DNA of 19,298 nucleotides, from assembly GCA_041655055.1 (NCBI GenBank), contig JBBAGE010000026.1, positions 1 to 19,298 of the forward strand. Reading direction: 5' to 3'. This DNA comes from JBBAGE01 sp041655055. GTDB lineage: Bacteria; Pseudomonadota; Alphaproteobacteria; Rhodobacterales; Rhodobacteraceae. A program made the translations under genes and the position numbers. Shown one piece after another: positions 1 to 7,733 of the stretch. How positions within the stretch are numbered: the stretch's first letter is position 1; each line of letters opens with the position of its first letter. Below the pieces are notes generated by a model, which was not told where the DNA came from, ran no database searches, and saw nothing but the letters and a program-made list of their open reading frames with translations.

Positions 1-268
1 CGATCACCAGCCCCGCGATCACCTCGGTCAGGATAAAGGCCCCGATCACCTCGGCCCGCTCAGCGATGGGGGCCACGTCACCCGCGACCGCAGGCAGCAC
101 GATCACGGTAAACGCCAGGCCCAGCATCAGCCGGATTTGCGCTGGCACGCTGCGTTCGCCAAATGCCGGCAGCAGCGCCATCGCCGTGCCCACGCGCAGA
201 AAAACGATATAGCCGCTCATTAACGCCATTTGCCCGACGCCCAGAATCTGCGCGGCCAGATCATTCAT
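1..268 (-). CDS. fliR: Flagellar export gate protein FliR (N-terminal part, cut by left edge)
   Basis: FliR is an inner-membrane subunit of the flagellar type III export gate, together with FliP, FliQ, FlhA and FlhB. Only the first 89 residues are in the window. Reading the minus strand from the ATG at 268 gives MNDLAAQILG followed by hydrophobic segments, with the family-like stretches FLRVGTAMALLPAFGE and VPAQIRLMLGLAFTVIVLP. The ATG overlaps the flhA stop as ATGA (268-265), so it is the last visible gene of the operon running from fliL. The frame stays open to the window edge, so nothing suggests truncation other than the edge. The flhA-then-fliR order is common in alphaproteobacteria, and flhB may follow to the left (inference). 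Confidence 0.9.
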   Translation of the reverse strand, partial: MNDLAAQILGVGQMALMSGYIVFLRVGTAMALLPAFGERSVPAQIRLMLGLAFTVIVLPAVAGDVAPIAERAEVIGAFILTEVIAGLVI

Positions 269-2352
269 GCAGGCACCATGCCTACCAGCGCCGGCCGCGC
301 GTCGATACCGATTTCTTCGAACGACAGCACCGGATTCTGAATCCCCTTTGACGCAAGCACCGTGCGCAAGAACCGCCGCCGCCGGGTGGATGTGATCACC
401 GCCGGATAGACCCCGGTTTCACCCGCGCGCGCGACACGTTCGGCAACCGAACTGGCCAGTTTGTTGAACTGGTCGGGGGGCAGGGCCACATCGCTTTGGC
501 CGCGATCATTGTCGATCTGATAGCTGGCGAAACGATCCTCCCATTCGGGGGCAAGCTGGATCAACGGCAAGGTGCCATCGTCGCGCCGTAATTGCGCCGT
601 CAACTGAAACCCCAGCCGCTGGCGCACATGTTCGCAAATGGCTTCGGGGCTGGATTGCGCGCCGCGCATTTCGGAAATCGCCTCTAGAATCAAGGGCATG
701 TTGCGGATCGACACGCGTTCTTCCAGCAAAAGCCGCAACACCGTTAACAACAGATCAACGGGCACCCGGTCCGGCACCAATTCATCCAGCATACGCCGGT
801 TCGCCTCGGCCCGCGTCGTGTCGGACAGGTTCGTCATTTCATCAAGCAGCCGGCGCAGCGATTTCAGCGACAAAAGCCGGGCGAAATTGCGCTTGATCAC
901 CTCAAGCAGATGGGTGGCCAGCACTTCGGCAGGGCTGACGACGGTAAAGCCTGCAAGCGCGATATCATCGCGCGCCGTCCCGTCCAGCCAGCGCGCGGGC
1001 GCGCCGTAAACCGGTTCCTTTACATCTTCGCCCGCGACCAGCGATCCGGCATCGCTACCCAACAACACCAGCACCTGATCGGGGCGCAGGATATCGCGGG
1101 CTTGCTCAACCCCTTGAATACGCACGACATAACCGCCGGGCGGTAGCGATGCATCATCGGTTAACCGTATTTCCGGCAGGATCAGCCCGAAATGGGACGC
1201 GACATGGTTACGCATATTGGCGATCCGCGCATCAAGCCCAGTGCGCGGATCAAGCACCATGGGCACCAGATCGGGCGCAAATTGCACGTGAATATCATCC
1301 AGATCCAGCACATCGCCCATGGTTTCCGCCGCGGCCGTGGGGGTATCGATCACGGATTCCGCCCTTTCTTTTGCATCGATTTTTGCGGCGCTGCGCTGGG
1401 CAAAATGGGCGGCCGTGGCCAATGCGCCTGCCCCGGCAACAAACGGCAGGAATGGTAAACCGGGCACTAATCCGAACAGCGCCATAAGCACCGCCACCGC
1501 ATAAAGCGCGGATGGATAGCGGCCCAACTGCGTAAAAAGCGCCGAATCGGTTGATCCCGTCGCCCCGCCACGCGCCAGCAACAGCGCTGCCGCGATCGAT
1601 ATGATGACGGCCGGAATCTGGTTAACAAGACCATCGCCGATGGTCAGAATCGTATAGGTTTCAAAGGCGCGGCTAAGTGGCAGGCCATGCACAACGACGC
1701 CCATGACCAGCCCCATGACCAGCGTCAGCAAGGTGATCAACAGGCCGGCAATCGCATCGCCTTTGACGAATTTCGACGCGCCGTCCAGCGATCCAAAGAA
1801 CGTGGTTTCGGCCAGATCCTTTTCGCGGCGGGATTTGGCCTCTTGGTGGGTGATCGCGCCGGCGGCCATATCGCTGTCGATCGCCAACTGCTTGCCCGGC
1901 ATCCCATCCAGGGCAAAACGCGCGCCTACCTCGGCCATGCGGCCCGCGCCTTTGGTGATCACGATAAAATTCACGATCATGATGACGCAAAACACGATCA
2001 GCCCCATGAAAACCGAGCCGCCCATCACGAAATTCGCAAATCCTTCGATCACGTTTCCGGCCGCATTCGTGCCGGTATGCCCCTCGCCGAGAATGAGTTT
2101 GGTTGAACTGATGTTAAGCGATAGCCGCAGCATCAGTGACGCCAGAAGGATCGTGGGAAAGGCGGAAAAATCGAGCGGCCGCTCGATAAAAAGCGTGACG
2201 GTAAACATCAAGATCGCCAGTGCAAAGGACACCGCCAGCCCGATATCCAGCGCCCAGGCCGGCACCGGCAGGATCATCATGACGATGACCGCCATCAGCG
2301 CAAAGGCCAAAAGGATCGTCGGGCGAAAGATGTTTTGCAGCGTTAACGTCAT
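265..2352 (-). CDS. flhA: Flagellar export protein FlhA
   Basis: FlhA forms the nonameric inner-membrane ring of the flagellar type III secretion apparatus; its cytoplasmic domain docks chaperone-substrate complexes. The 695-aa length is normal. The N-terminal half is hydrophobic with several membrane segments. The FHIPEP family signature is complete at about residues 137-159 (GRMAEVGARFALDGMPGKQ followed by LAID), and FVKGDAIAG contains the conserved Asp. The C-terminal part is a soluble FlhA-type domain ending SFEEIGIDARPALVGMVPA. I chose the ATG at 2352: it follows the stop of the transglycosylase gene by one base (TAACATG) and has GGTGGA upstream. A TTG five codons earlier (2367) would overlap the previous gene and is less likely. 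The stop overlaps the fliR start. Confidence 0.97.
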   Translation of the reverse strand: MTLTLQNIFRPTILLAFALMAVIVMMILPVPAWALDIGLAVSFALAILMFTVTLFIERPLDFSAFPTILLASLMLRLSLNISSTKLILGEGHTGTNAAGNVIEGFANFVMGGSVFMGLIVFCVIMIVNFIVITKGAGRMAEVGARFALDGMPGKQLAIDSDMAAGAITHQEAKSRREKDLAETTFFGSLDGASKFVKGDAIAGLLITLLTLVMGLVMGVVVHGLPLSRAFETYTILTIGDGLVNQIPAVIISIAAALLLARGGATGSTDSALFTQLGRYPSALYAVAVLMALFGLVPGLPFLPFVAGAGALATAAHFAQRSAAKIDAKERAESVIDTPTAAAETMGDVLDLDDIHVQFAPDLVPMVLDPRTGLDARIANMRNHVASHFGLILPEIRLTDDASLPPGGYVVRIQGVEQARDILRPDQVLVLLGSDAGSLVAGEDVKEPVYGAPARWLDGTARDDIALAGFTVVSPAEVLATHLLEVIKRNFARLLSLKSLRRLLDEMTNLSDTTRAEANRRMLDELVPDRVPVDLLLTVLRLLLEERVSIRNMPLILEAISEMRGAQSSPEAICEHVRQRLGFQLTAQLRRDDGTLPLIQLAPEWEDRFASYQIDNDRGQSDVALPPDQFNKLASSVAERVARAGETGVYPAVITSTRRRRFLRTVLASKGIQNPVLSFEEIGIDARPALVGMVPA

Positions 2353-2353
2353 G

Positions 2354-3076
2354 TTATTCCACCGCAATCAGCCGGGCGCCGGGGCCGCCGTCAATCGGCA
2401 CCAACGAGCCCAACAGCCCGGGCGCCGGCCGCGCGGCATCAAGCAGGGGAAAATTGTTGACCCGCGGCCCGCGGTGCTGCGGATCGGCAAGCGCGAGCCT
2501 TGGCGGCGCGTCACCAGCCTGCCGTATTTGCGCCAGAAACCGGTCAAATCGCGCGGCATAACGGTCGGCATGTTCGGGGGTGCGTGAATGATAGGCGCCG
2601 GCGGCGGCGGTCCAATCGCCCTTTTCATGGTAAAGATCGCGCAAAAACTGCGCGGCATAGCGGGCGTTGGCCAAAGGTTCCAACATATGGTCAAGCGACT
2701 GAAATGCCTGTCCGTGCCATTTGTAATTGATTTGAAAACAGCCCAGATCAAAACTGCGCGCGCCCCGCTGATATTCGGCCAGCGCATAGGCCAGCGCGCC
2801 ATCGCGGCTGTCGAACCAGAGGCCCTCGCCCGCCATATTGACGGTCCAGGGCCATGGCCGCAGGACGCCCGCCTCATTGCGCCCGGTCTCGGTCAGGGCG
2901 ATCGCCTCTAACACGGCAAGCGGCACGCCGGTTTCCACCGCCGCGCGCTGCGCCGCTTGGCTGCACATTGCCGCGCCATCGCGCGCCAGCGCCGGCAGAC
3001 CCGCCGCCAGAATCACGATCAACACCAGCACCCAAATGCCGGCGCGTTCCATCCATCGTTTCACATTTGCCTTCAT
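2354..3076 (-). CDS. Exported lytic transglycosylase (SLT domain), possibly SltF-like
   Basis: This 240-aa protein begins with a basic n-region and a hydrophobic segment (about residues 10-31), which fits an exported or N-anchored periplasmic protein. The following domain carries SLT lytic-transglycosylase motifs: ALTETGR with the likely catalytic Glu64, GCFQINYKWHG (112-122) and AAGAYHSRTPEHADRY (158-173). Such enzymes cleave the MurNAc-GlcNAc bond of peptidoglycan. Position inside a flagellar operon, between the 696-aa exported protein and flhA, suggests it opens the wall for rod assembly. In Rhodobacter sphaeroides a separate enzyme, SltF, does this because FlgJ lacks the muramidase domain; equating this gene with sltF is inference. 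The C-terminal 60 residues are Pro/Ala-rich and carry no recognised domain. The Shine-Dalgarno site is weak; an alternative ATG lies eight codons downstream. Confidence 0.85.
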   Translation of the reverse strand: MKANVKRWMERAGIWVLVLIVILAAGLPALARDGAAMCSQAAQRAAVETGVPLAVLEAIALTETGRNEAGVLRPWPWTVNMAGEGLWFDSRDGALAYALAEYQRGARSFDLGCFQINYKWHGQAFQSLDHMLEPLANARYAAQFLRDLYHEKGDWTAAAGAYHSRTPEHADRYAARFDRFLAQIRQAGDAPPRLALADPQHRGPRVNNFPLLDAARPAPGLLGSLVPIDGGPGARLIAVE

Positions 3077-3130
3077 GATTCGGCCGCAATTCTTGCTGCT
3101 TCGTAGAAGGCCAGTTTGGCGTCACTCCCT

Positions 3131-5221
3131 TTACAATCCGTTACTATCGGCGGGCAAAGACTGCAAAAGCGCATCAAAAGCGGCGCGCGCCGCTTCGCTT
3201 TGCGAAATTACATTCCGCCCATGCGCGATGCTGCCCATCGGCGCGGGGGATTGCACAGGCTCGGGCGATTGCATCGGCGATTCGGCTGAGGTCGCCGACA
3301 TGGCAAAGGCCGCGGCACGCAATTGGCGGGCGGCATCGTCGTCCAACCCCGCGAGATAACCGATCGCGATGCCGGGTTTACCTTGCGCCAAGGCCGCGCG
3401 GGCCAGCAGGATGCGATCCTCGGCCTGCGGGATTTCGGCGGCATTCAACAGATCGCGCACCGCATCGGCAAAGCCCAGATCCAGCAGCCGTGCGGCCACA
3501 GCGCGCCGCGCCGCCACGCTTGCGCCGTGCAATTCCGCCCGCGCCTGGGGTGTAAATGCAATTTGCAGAAAACTGACATCATCCGCATTTTGCGCAAGCG
3601 CAATATAGGCACGCCCCAGCAGCGCCGCATGCACCTCGGGCGTGATCGATTCCTTGGCCATGGCGGCGCGCAGCCGATCGATCGCGCCGGCCCCCTGACC
3701 ATTCGCGATCATCCCCGAGATGGCCGCCCGCGTAAGCTCGGCGCCAAGCGGCGTATTGCGGTGCGGCACCACCAGGGCCTCGGCCTCCGCGATGCGGTTA
3801 TTGGGGACGGGCCGGGCCGTATCCACCAGCGTATCGATCAGGATCACCAGCGCCTCGGCCGCATGGATGCCGCCGTCATTCGCCAGATCAGACAGGGTTT
3901 CGACCGCCGCATCCTCATCCCCCAGCGCCAGATCCAGCCGCGCGTCCAGCATCGACACGCCATCGCCATGCGCGCCGGGGGCGCGGTAGATGGCGTTGCG
4001 GATGGCGATTGCGGTTTGGTGATCATCGATCGCAAGGAATCGTTCGCTCAGCCCGGGCCCCAGATTGCGGCGCAGATGAATGGGCAGGTTCGAAAACGCG
4101 GTTAACACCGCATCACGGTTAATCGGATCGCCACGCCCCAATCGCGGTTGGGCCAGAACGGCCCACAGGGCGGCGCTTGTGTTGCAACTGGCCTGCATGG
4201 CAAGGCGCCCCTGCGTTTGGCTGTGGCCATGGTCCATGATATCGGCCATCGCATGCAAAAGGTCCGCGTTTTCAACGACAACGCCAAAGGCGGCCATGGC
4301 GTTTTTGGCCTCGGCCCCGAAACCCTGATAAAGGTATGCGCGCACCAGATCGCCGAGCCGTGCCGGGTCGGGCGTGTCGAATTCGCCAACCAGCCCGCCC
4401 GGACCGGCACCGCTTCCCCACGCCGCGATGTCAAACAACGTATCAGGCAGGCAGGTATCACCTTCGGCGGTCAGCGCCGGGTCGCTTGCAGCGCTGCGCC
4501 GGTCAAGATCGACGCGGGTCTGGACACGCACATGCGACAGATCCGTCTTGGGCGGCGCAACCGGGGGTGGCGGGGGCGTGGGCGGTTCCGGTTCCGGCGC
4601 GATCGCACGCTCGGTTTCGGCAAGATCAACGTCGATTAACCCCTGGCTTGCGGCGCGGGCAAGCTGGCCAAGCACCTCGGCCTGCATATCGGCGATATGC
4701 TCTGACGGGGCGGGGGGCGGCGCAGCATTCAGCACCAACGGAACTGCAGCCGGTATGTCGGGCAGCACAGGCGGCAAAAGCGGCAGATCGATCGGTGGCG
4801 TCGACGGGGGATCCGGCATTGCGCCCGCCGCCGGAAGCGGGGATTCGAATTGCGCGGTGGCGGGGGGTGGCCCGTCCTTGATATCTATGACCAGCCGGCC
4901 GTCGCGGATTTCAAACGCATCCGCATGGTGGCCCGGCGCAACCCGGATCGTCAGAATGCCCGGTTGCGGGTTTTCAACCGCGATGATGCGGCTGCGTGGA
5001 ATCAGATCGAACACACGGCGCGTGTCAAAACCGAGGCCACCCTGGTTAACGCGCAGTTCGTAACCGCCATCGGTGCGCCCGAATGCCCAATCGGGCGTGC
5101 CATCGAATTGCATCACCAACCGCGAAAAATCGGCATGCTCGCCCGAGCGCAGCTCGACCATCTGGCCATAAGCGCCCAGCGGCATCAACCATAACAGCAA
5201 GATAAGAGCCGCCCGGATCAT
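3131..5221 (-). CDS. Exported 696-aa repeat protein of the flagellar operon, possible MotC-like role
   Basis: I do not recognise this gene as a named family. Residues 1-19 form a signal peptide (MIRAALILLLWLMPLGAYG). Residues 21-117 look beta-rich, with alternating polar and hydrophobic strands, loosely like AMIN-type periplasmic domains. A Pro/Ala-rich linker follows (about 118-225, including PEPPTPPPPP). The rest, about 255-650, is Ala/Leu-rich and helical, in the style of TPR or Sel1-like arrays. The tail (about 650-696) has Ser/Pro repeats such as QSPEPVQSPAP. Its ATG overlaps the motA stop as ATGA, so it is translationally coupled to motA in the place where motB often sits. Rhizobial motility loci contain the periplasmic protein MotC and its chaperone MotE; a MotE-like gene lies just upstream here. 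A role in stator assembly is therefore plausible but unproven; no sequence identity with MotC was established. Confidence 0.8.
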   Translation of the reverse strand: MIRAALILLLWLMPLGAYGQMVELRSGEHADFSRLVMQFDGTPDWAFGRTDGGYELRVNQGGLGFDTRRVFDLIPRSRIIAVENPQPGILTIRVAPGHHADAFEIRDGRLVIDIKDGPPPATAQFESPLPAAGAMPDPPSTPPIDLPLLPPVLPDIPAAVPLVLNAAPPPAPSEHIADMQAEVLGQLARAASQGLIDVDLAETERAIAPEPEPPTPPPPPVAPPKTDLSHVRVQTRVDLDRRSAASDPALTAEGDTCLPDTLFDIAAWGSGAGPGGLVGEFDTPDPARLGDLVRAYLYQGFGAEAKNAMAAFGVVVENADLLHAMADIMDHGHSQTQGRLAMQASCNTSAALWAVLAQPRLGRGDPINRDAVLTAFSNLPIHLRRNLGPGLSERFLAIDDHQTAIAIRNAIYRAPGAHGDGVSMLDARLDLALGDEDAAVETLSDLANDGGIHAAEALVILIDTLVDTARPVPNNRIAEAEALVVPHRNTPLGAELTRAAISGMIANGQGAGAIDRLRAAMAKESITPEVHAALLGRAYIALAQNADDVSFLQIAFTPQARAELHGASVAARRAVAARLLDLGFADAVRDLLNAAEIPQAEDRILLARAALAQGKPGIAIGYLAGLDDDAARQLRAAAFAMSATSAESPMQSPEPVQSPAPMGSIAHGRNVISQSEAARAAFDALLQSLPADSNGL

Positions 5222-6087
5222 GCTGCCTCCGACTTCACTTCCTTGAGGGCGTCTTCAAGTTCGGAAAAGCTGGGGCGGTAATGGCCGGGCGTATTCTGCC
5301 GCCCCACTTCGATACAGATATTGGTGGCGTGGTTATACAGATTCGCCACAAGCACTTCGCGGATCAGTTGATAAAAATGGGCGTCTTCCTCGATCACCGA
5401 TTTCAACTTGGTCGCGAACGGGCCCACCAGACCATAGGCCAGAAACACGCCCAAAAACGTGCCAACCAGCGCGGCACCGATCATTTTCCCAAGAATTTCA
5501 GGCGGTTGATCAATCGCCCCCATGGTTTTGATGATCCCGAGCACCGCCGCCACGATCCCCAGCGCGGGCAGACCGTCAGCCATGGTCTGCAACGCATGGG
5601 TCGAATGCATCGCGTGGTGGAAATTGGTTTCCATCCGCTTTTCCAGCACCTCTTCGACCTGATGCGGATCATCGTAATTCATCGAGGCCGAACGCAGCGT
5701 GTCGCAGATTAATTCAATCGCTTCGGCATCGGCCAGAATCCGGGGATATTTGGAAAAGATCAACGAATTTGCCGGCGTTTCAATATGTTCTTCGAGACCG
5801 ACGGGATTCTGGCGCGCCAGGCGGATCAGTTCAAACAGCAGGCACAACAGGTCGCGGTAATCCTTGGGCGTCCAGCGGGGGCCCTTGAACACGCGGCCCA
5901 TATCCTTGAGCGTATGTTTGATCGCTGCCATATCGTTGGAAATGATGAAGGCCCCGGCGGCGGCGCCGCCGATCATCATGAATTCAAAGGGCAAAGACGT
6001 CAAAATGATGCCCAGCTTGCCGCCGGCGGCCAGATAGCCGCCGAACACCATGATGAAAACCACTGCGATACCAATTAATCCGATCAT
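5218..6087 (-). CDS. motA: Flagellar motor stator protein MotA
   Basis: MotA is the five-copy membrane subunit that surrounds a MotB dimer and converts ion flow into torque on FliG. The 289-aa length matches the Escherichia coli-type family. Four membrane segments are visible. The cytoplasmic loop has RQNPVGLEEHIE, where Arg92 and Glu99 correspond to the charged residues that contact FliG. The channel prolines are present in DGLPALGIVAAVLG (Pro174) and YGLVGPFATK (Pro223). The gene starts 75 bp after the motE-like gene and its stop overlaps the 696-aa exported protein (ATGA). Unusually, no motB follows and none is in the window; it probably lies elsewhere in the flagellar region. The family is H+-driven in its best-known members, but the coupling ion cannot be read from MotA alone. 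Confidence 0.97.
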   Translation of the reverse strand: MIGLIGIAVVFIMVFGGYLAAGGKLGIILTSLPFEFMMIGGAAAGAFIISNDMAAIKHTLKDMGRVFKGPRWTPKDYRDLLCLLFELIRLARQNPVGLEEHIETPANSLIFSKYPRILADAEAIELICDTLRSASMNYDDPHQVEEVLEKRMETNFHHAMHSTHALQTMADGLPALGIVAAVLGIIKTMGAIDQPPEILGKMIGAALVGTFLGVFLAYGLVGPFATKLKSVIEEDAHFYQLIREVLVANLYNHATNICIEVGRQNTPGHYRPSFSELEDALKEVKSEAA

Positions 6088-6162
6088 TCACCAAATCCGT
6101 TCTGCTTTGCCGCCGATTCTATTGTTATCGCAGGGCGAGATTAACAAATGCCTCACGCGCGC

Positions 6163-6753
6163 CTATTCCAGCGGCGCATTCGTATTTCGGCCGGCCAGAA
6201 TGACGCTAAGCGCATAGGCCGTCTGCGGCGAAAGCCCGGCCAGAATCGCCGCCGCCGTATCGGGGCGCATCCGGCCCAGAAACCCGGCGGCAAACTGGGG
6301 GTCCATTTCTTCGAAAAGCAGGGCGGCCTCTTTGGGTTTCATGCTCTCGTAAACCGTGGTCAGGCGCAGCAGGTCACCCTCGGCGGCGCCATCGGCAAGG
6401 GCAATCGTCGCGGCAAGATCCGCCTCGGCGGCGATCAGGGCAGCCATATTGCGCTCTATTTCGATCCGGGCGTTTTCCAGCGCGGCAAGCTGGCCGGCAA
6501 GCACGGTTTCGCGTTCGGCCAGATCGGCCTCGCGCGTCTGCAACGCCGCCAGAAGCGAGCCCGGATCGGCAGGTTCACAGCCGGGCGTGGCCGCATCGGC
6601 TGTCTGAAAATCCTCCATTTCGCGCGCGATGGCGATACCGGTGCCAGCACCCAGGCGCACCACACCCGACAGGATCAGCATGCCCGCGATCACCCAGACC
6701 GCACCCCGCCCCGCCCGCCAGGATTTTTTCGGCATTTTACCGGGCGATTTCAT
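6163..6753 (-). CDS. MotE-like protein (membrane anchor, coiled coil, MgtE-N-like domain)
   Basis: The 196-aa product has a basic N-terminus, one hydrophobic segment at about 18-36, a heptad-rich coiled coil at about 67-118, and a C-terminal helical domain (about 128-189) with LTTVYESMKPKEAALLFEEM and GFLGRMRPDTAAAILAGL. That domain resembles the MgtE N-terminal/FliG-like fold of MotE. In Sinorhizobium, MotE is an exported chaperone for the periplasmic motility protein MotC. Whether the hydrophobic segment here is cleaved or stays as an anchor is unclear. The ATG overlaps the preceding gene's stop (ATGA at 6753-6750). Position between fliL and motA supports a stator or motor role. The family call is by pattern recognition; the exact partner is inference. 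Confidence 0.78.
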   Translation of the reverse strand: MKSPGKMPKKSWRAGRGAVWVIAGMLILSGVVRLGAGTGIAIAREMEDFQTADAATPGCEPADPGSLLAALQTREADLAERETVLAGQLAALENARIEIERNMAALIAAEADLAATIALADGAAEGDLLRLTTVYESMKPKEAALLFEEMDPQFAAGFLGRMRPDTAAAILAGLSPQTAYALSVILAGRNTNAPLE

Positions 6754-7130
6754 TGCGCAGCCTCGATCCGGCTGCGGTGACTGTGGAAAACCGTGTCGCT
6801 CGGGGCGGGATCGGGGGGCGCGGCGGGTTTTGGCGCAATCGGATCATTGGGCAGATCATGCATCGCGGCGATCAGCAGTTCGAGCCGTTTGGCCACCGCT
6901 TCGGCGCGGGCGGTCGTTTCCTCCAGCTTGACGCCCGAACTGGCGGCCGTGCGCTGCGCATTTCCCAGCGTTTTGGTCATATCGTCCACCTGCGCCGACA
7001 GAACGGCAATCGCGCCGCCAACGCCGTTTTCCAGATTGGTAAACCGATTGAGCCGCCGCCCAAGCACCAGACAATAAATACCTGCCCCGACAGCCCCGGC
7101 GATCAATAGAATATCGGCGATCAATTCCAT
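6750..7130 (-). CDS. Small membrane-anchored coiled-coil protein of the fliL operon
   Basis: This 126-aa protein has one N-terminal membrane segment (about residues 3-23, LIADILLIAGAVGAGIYCL) followed by RRLNRFTNLENGVGGAIAVL and a helical, coiled-coil-prone region to about residue 90. The tail is Pro-rich and disordered. The layout matches small uncharacterised proteins that sit beside fliL in alphaproteobacterial flagellar loci; I believe this is the DUF6468 family, from memory and not checked. It starts 10 bp after the fliL stop with a strong Shine-Dalgarno site (AGGAG, 8 bases before the ATG) and ends in an ATGA overlap with the motE-like gene. A motor- or export-associated function is inferred from context only. 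Confidence 0.75.
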   Translation of the reverse strand: MELIADILLIAGAVGAGIYCLVLGRRLNRFTNLENGVGGAIAVLSAQVDDMTKTLGNAQRTAASSGVKLEETTARAEAVAKRLELLIAAMHDLPNDPIAPKPAAPPDPAPSDTVFHSHRSRIEAAQ

Positions 7131-7140
7131 CGCGTTGCTC

Positions 7141-7614
7141 CTAATTCAAAACGAATTCCATAATAAGAAGGTCGTTGACTCGCCCCTCGCCGGTCACGAC
7201 CTGAATGCGGCGCAGCATCTGTGCGCGCAGGCGAATCAGCGCGCCGGGATCTTCGATATCGCGCATATCCAGCGCCCGCAGATAGCCGTTCAACACATCG
7301 ACAATCCGCGGCATCATCCCCGCGACTTCGGCAGCAAAACGTGGATCCACCTCTAATTCCGCGCGAAAACGCAGATGCCGGCCCGTGGCCCCCGGCCCCA
7401 GACTGATCGTCAGCGGATCGATCGCAATGAATCCGACCGCGGGCATCGGCGCAGGCGCCTGTGACATTTCCCCGGATTCGGGCGCGAGAATCAGCCCCGA
7501 CCAAGTGGCATAAAAGCCCCCCGCACCCAGCAACACCGCCAGTAAGGCCCCGATAAGAAAGCCTTTTTTGCCCGTTTTGGGTGGGGCCGCATTATCTGCA
7601 GTTTCGTCCGCCAT
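7141..7614 (-). CDS. fliL: Flagellar basal body-associated protein FliL
   Basis: FliL is a single-pass inner-membrane protein whose periplasmic domain rings the stator and increases motor torque. The 157-aa sequence has a basic N-terminus (PPKTGKKG), one membrane segment at about 17-38, a Pro-rich linker, and a periplasmic domain with VGFIAIDPLTISL and the characteristic end RRIQVVTGEGRVNDLLIMEF. Length and architecture are typical. It is the first gene of the minus-strand operon and diverges from fliF across 119 bp. An AGGA lies close before the ATG. Confidence 0.95.
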   Translation of the reverse strand: MADETADNAAPPKTGKKGFLIGALLAVLLGAGGFYATWSGLILAPESGEMSQAPAPMPAVGFIAIDPLTISLGPGATGRHLRFRAELEVDPRFAAEVAGMMPRIVDVLNGYLRALDMRDIEDPGALIRLRAQMLRRIQVVTGEGRVNDLLIMEFVLN

Positions 7615-7660
7615 CGTCCTGTCCGAAAAATTTCGTTGCCCCCGTTTTAACCGCCGGAAG

Positions 7661-7675
7661 CTAACCGAATCTTAA
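7661..7675. promoter_or_regulatory. Candidate CtrA-binding site between fliL and fliF
   Basis: The 15 bases CTAACCGAATCTTAA match the CtrA consensus TTAA-N7-TTAA with one mismatch in the first half-site and correct spacing. A further TTAACC half-site lies at 7648-7653. CtrA is known to control flagellar operons in Rhodobacterales such as Rhodobacter capsulatus and roseobacters. The placement in a divergent flagellar promoter supports the call, but one imperfect match can occur by chance. Confidence 0.4.
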
Positions 7676-7699
7676 GGCCCATGAAGGAAAGTGACATCG

Positions 7700-7714
7700 C
7701 GGGCAGAACGCCCG
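7700..7714. repeat. Short inverted repeat in the fliF leader
   Basis: CGGGC, five bases, then GCCCG forms a 5-bp perfect GC stem, 19 bases before the fliF start. It could be a small operator or a leader hairpin. The arm is short for a G+C-rich genome, so chance is a real possibility. Confidence 0.25.
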
Positions 7715-7733
7715 TCCAAATACTGGGGTCGTC

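Larger units (their letters stand above)
7615..7733. promoter_or_regulatory. Divergent fliL/fliF promoter region
   Basis: The 119 bp between the fliL and fliF start codons must hold promoters for both operons. I see an AT-richer patch (7626-7650), a TTAA-containing block at 7647-7675 and a short inverted repeat nearer fliF. I cannot assign -35/-10 or sigma-54 elements with confidence; no clear GG-N10-GC pair was found at a fitting place. Confidence 0.6.

Noticed and set aside
1703..2587. A 294-codon open frame on the plus strand
   Set aside because: It runs antisense across flhA and the transglycosylase gene and shows Ser/Lys/Ile-rich shadow composition without motifs.
4090..4115. Paired TTAA motifs (GGTTAACACCGCATCACGGTTAA)
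   Set aside because: The spacing is 13 bases, not the 7 required for a CtrA site, and they lie deep inside the 696-aa coding sequence.
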